NCBI GenBank assembly: GCA_032164245.1
Contig: JAVMKO010000003.1
Location: 84,736,390-84,800,389 of the forward strand
Length of the DNA stretch: 64,000 bases
Origin: Sternotherus odoratus
Taxonomy: Eukaryota > Chordata > Testudines > Kinosternidae
Reading direction: 5' to 3'
In this document: positions 63,653 to 64,000 of the stretch, piece by piece
Layout: every line of letters starts with the position of its first letter
Position numbering within the stretch: the first letter of the stretch is position 1
Notes under the pieces: generated by a model
What the model was told of the DNA's origin: nothing
Seen by the model: only the letters and a program-made list of their open reading frames with translations
Database searches by the model: none
Program-made: the position numbers and the translations under genes

Positions 63653-64000
63653 CAGGGGTCTCCAAACTTTTCAGCCCGAGGGCCGCATTAGCTATCAAAT
63701 AGCAGTTCGGGGGCCGACAACACACTCGAGGTCCAAATAAAAAAGAATCAAAACATGGATGTTGTTTTTAATTATTTATTTAATATTATTTTATTCAGTT
63801 ATTATTTAATAACACATTGATACACTACACATGAACACCTGTTCACTACACATGAACACCTGTTCACTACACATGAACACTACACATGAACACTACACAT
63901 GAACACCTGTTCACTACACATGAACACTACACATGAACACTACACATCAACCCCCCAACTGACCCACCCAGCCAGGTCTCTCCCCCCCAAACCTCCTTTC
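63653..64000. mobile_element. Left end of a hAT-like repeat, continues past window
   Basis: CAGGGGTCTCCAAACTTTTC is a hAT-type terminus, followed by GAGGGCCGCATTAGC and GGGGGCCGACAAC. An internal minisatellite occupies 63823-63950. The other end lies outside the window. Confidence 0.6.
63823..63950 (+). repeat. Minisatellite of two interleaved units
   Basis: The 128 bases are exactly eight units: long (21 bp, CACTACACATGAA plus CACCTGTT) and short (13 bp, CACTACACATGAA), in the order L-L-S-S-L-S-S-S. Only the last unit has a substitution (CATCAA). Confidence 0.95.

Noticed and set aside
63823..63950. Repeat array considered as CRISPR
   Set aside because: Units are directly adjacent with no unique spacers and the host is a vertebrate genome; it is a minisatellite.

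Overview
The window is vertebrate genomic DNA, most likely from a turtle. Four kinds of evidence support this: short exons with GT-AG borders separated by long introns, CR1-type LINE fragments, a tRNA-derived SINE ending in a CR1-like tail (the tortoise Pol III SINE pattern), and many small hAT-like and other DNA transposons of kinds familiar from turtle genomes. The species call is an inference. There is no bacterial, phage or CRISPR content.

One protein-coding gene runs along the + strand across the window: ARFGEF3 (BIG3, KIAA1244), a very large non-canonical member of the BIG/GBF family of ARF guanine-nucleotide exchange factors. I could place 27 consecutive internal coding exons from 10811 to 63183. 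They splice into 4629 nt, exactly 1543 codons, with compatible phases at all 26 junctions and no stop codon. Both ends of the gene lie outside: about 117 N-terminal codons upstream and roughly 500 C-terminal codons downstream. The encoded part covers the N-terminal region with the prohibitin-2 binding motif (exon 2 here), a serine/acid-rich linker (exon 8), a degenerate Sec7 region that visibly lacks the catalytic glutamate loop (exons 8-10), and the long helical C-terminal repeats with the PP1-docking KAVSF motif (exon 18). Exons are numbered within the window, not from the true first exon.

Region by region. 1-10810 is intron upstream of the first visible exon. It holds a 2.4-kb hAT element with very long inverted arms and a perfect 8-bp target duplication, itself invaded by a solo LTR and a MITE; a GC-rich TA-flanked inverted-repeat element; and several MIR and small hAT copies. 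10811-32375 holds exons 1-8 in long introns containing two local tandem duplications, a MITE, and a CR1 LINE whose endonuclease part is fused directly to the 3' tail. 36457-46830 holds exons 9-16, with a CR1 3' end and MIRs. 46831-51214 contains two further hAT elements with perfect 8-bp duplications, one carrying a nested insertion. 51215-63183 holds exons 18-27, one intron with a GC-AG border, a second copy of the LTR family 65 bp upstream of exon 23, and a turtle-type SINE. The last 350 bases begin another hAT-like repeat with an ordered two-unit minisatellite.

No second gene, tRNA gene or other functional RNA gene is supported. The most notable observations are the loss of the Sec7 catalytic loop exactly at an exon boundary, conservation of the two partner-binding motifs, the GC-AG intron, the nested transposon history at 336-2761, and the internally deleted CR1. 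I did not find a convincing undescribed biological system.
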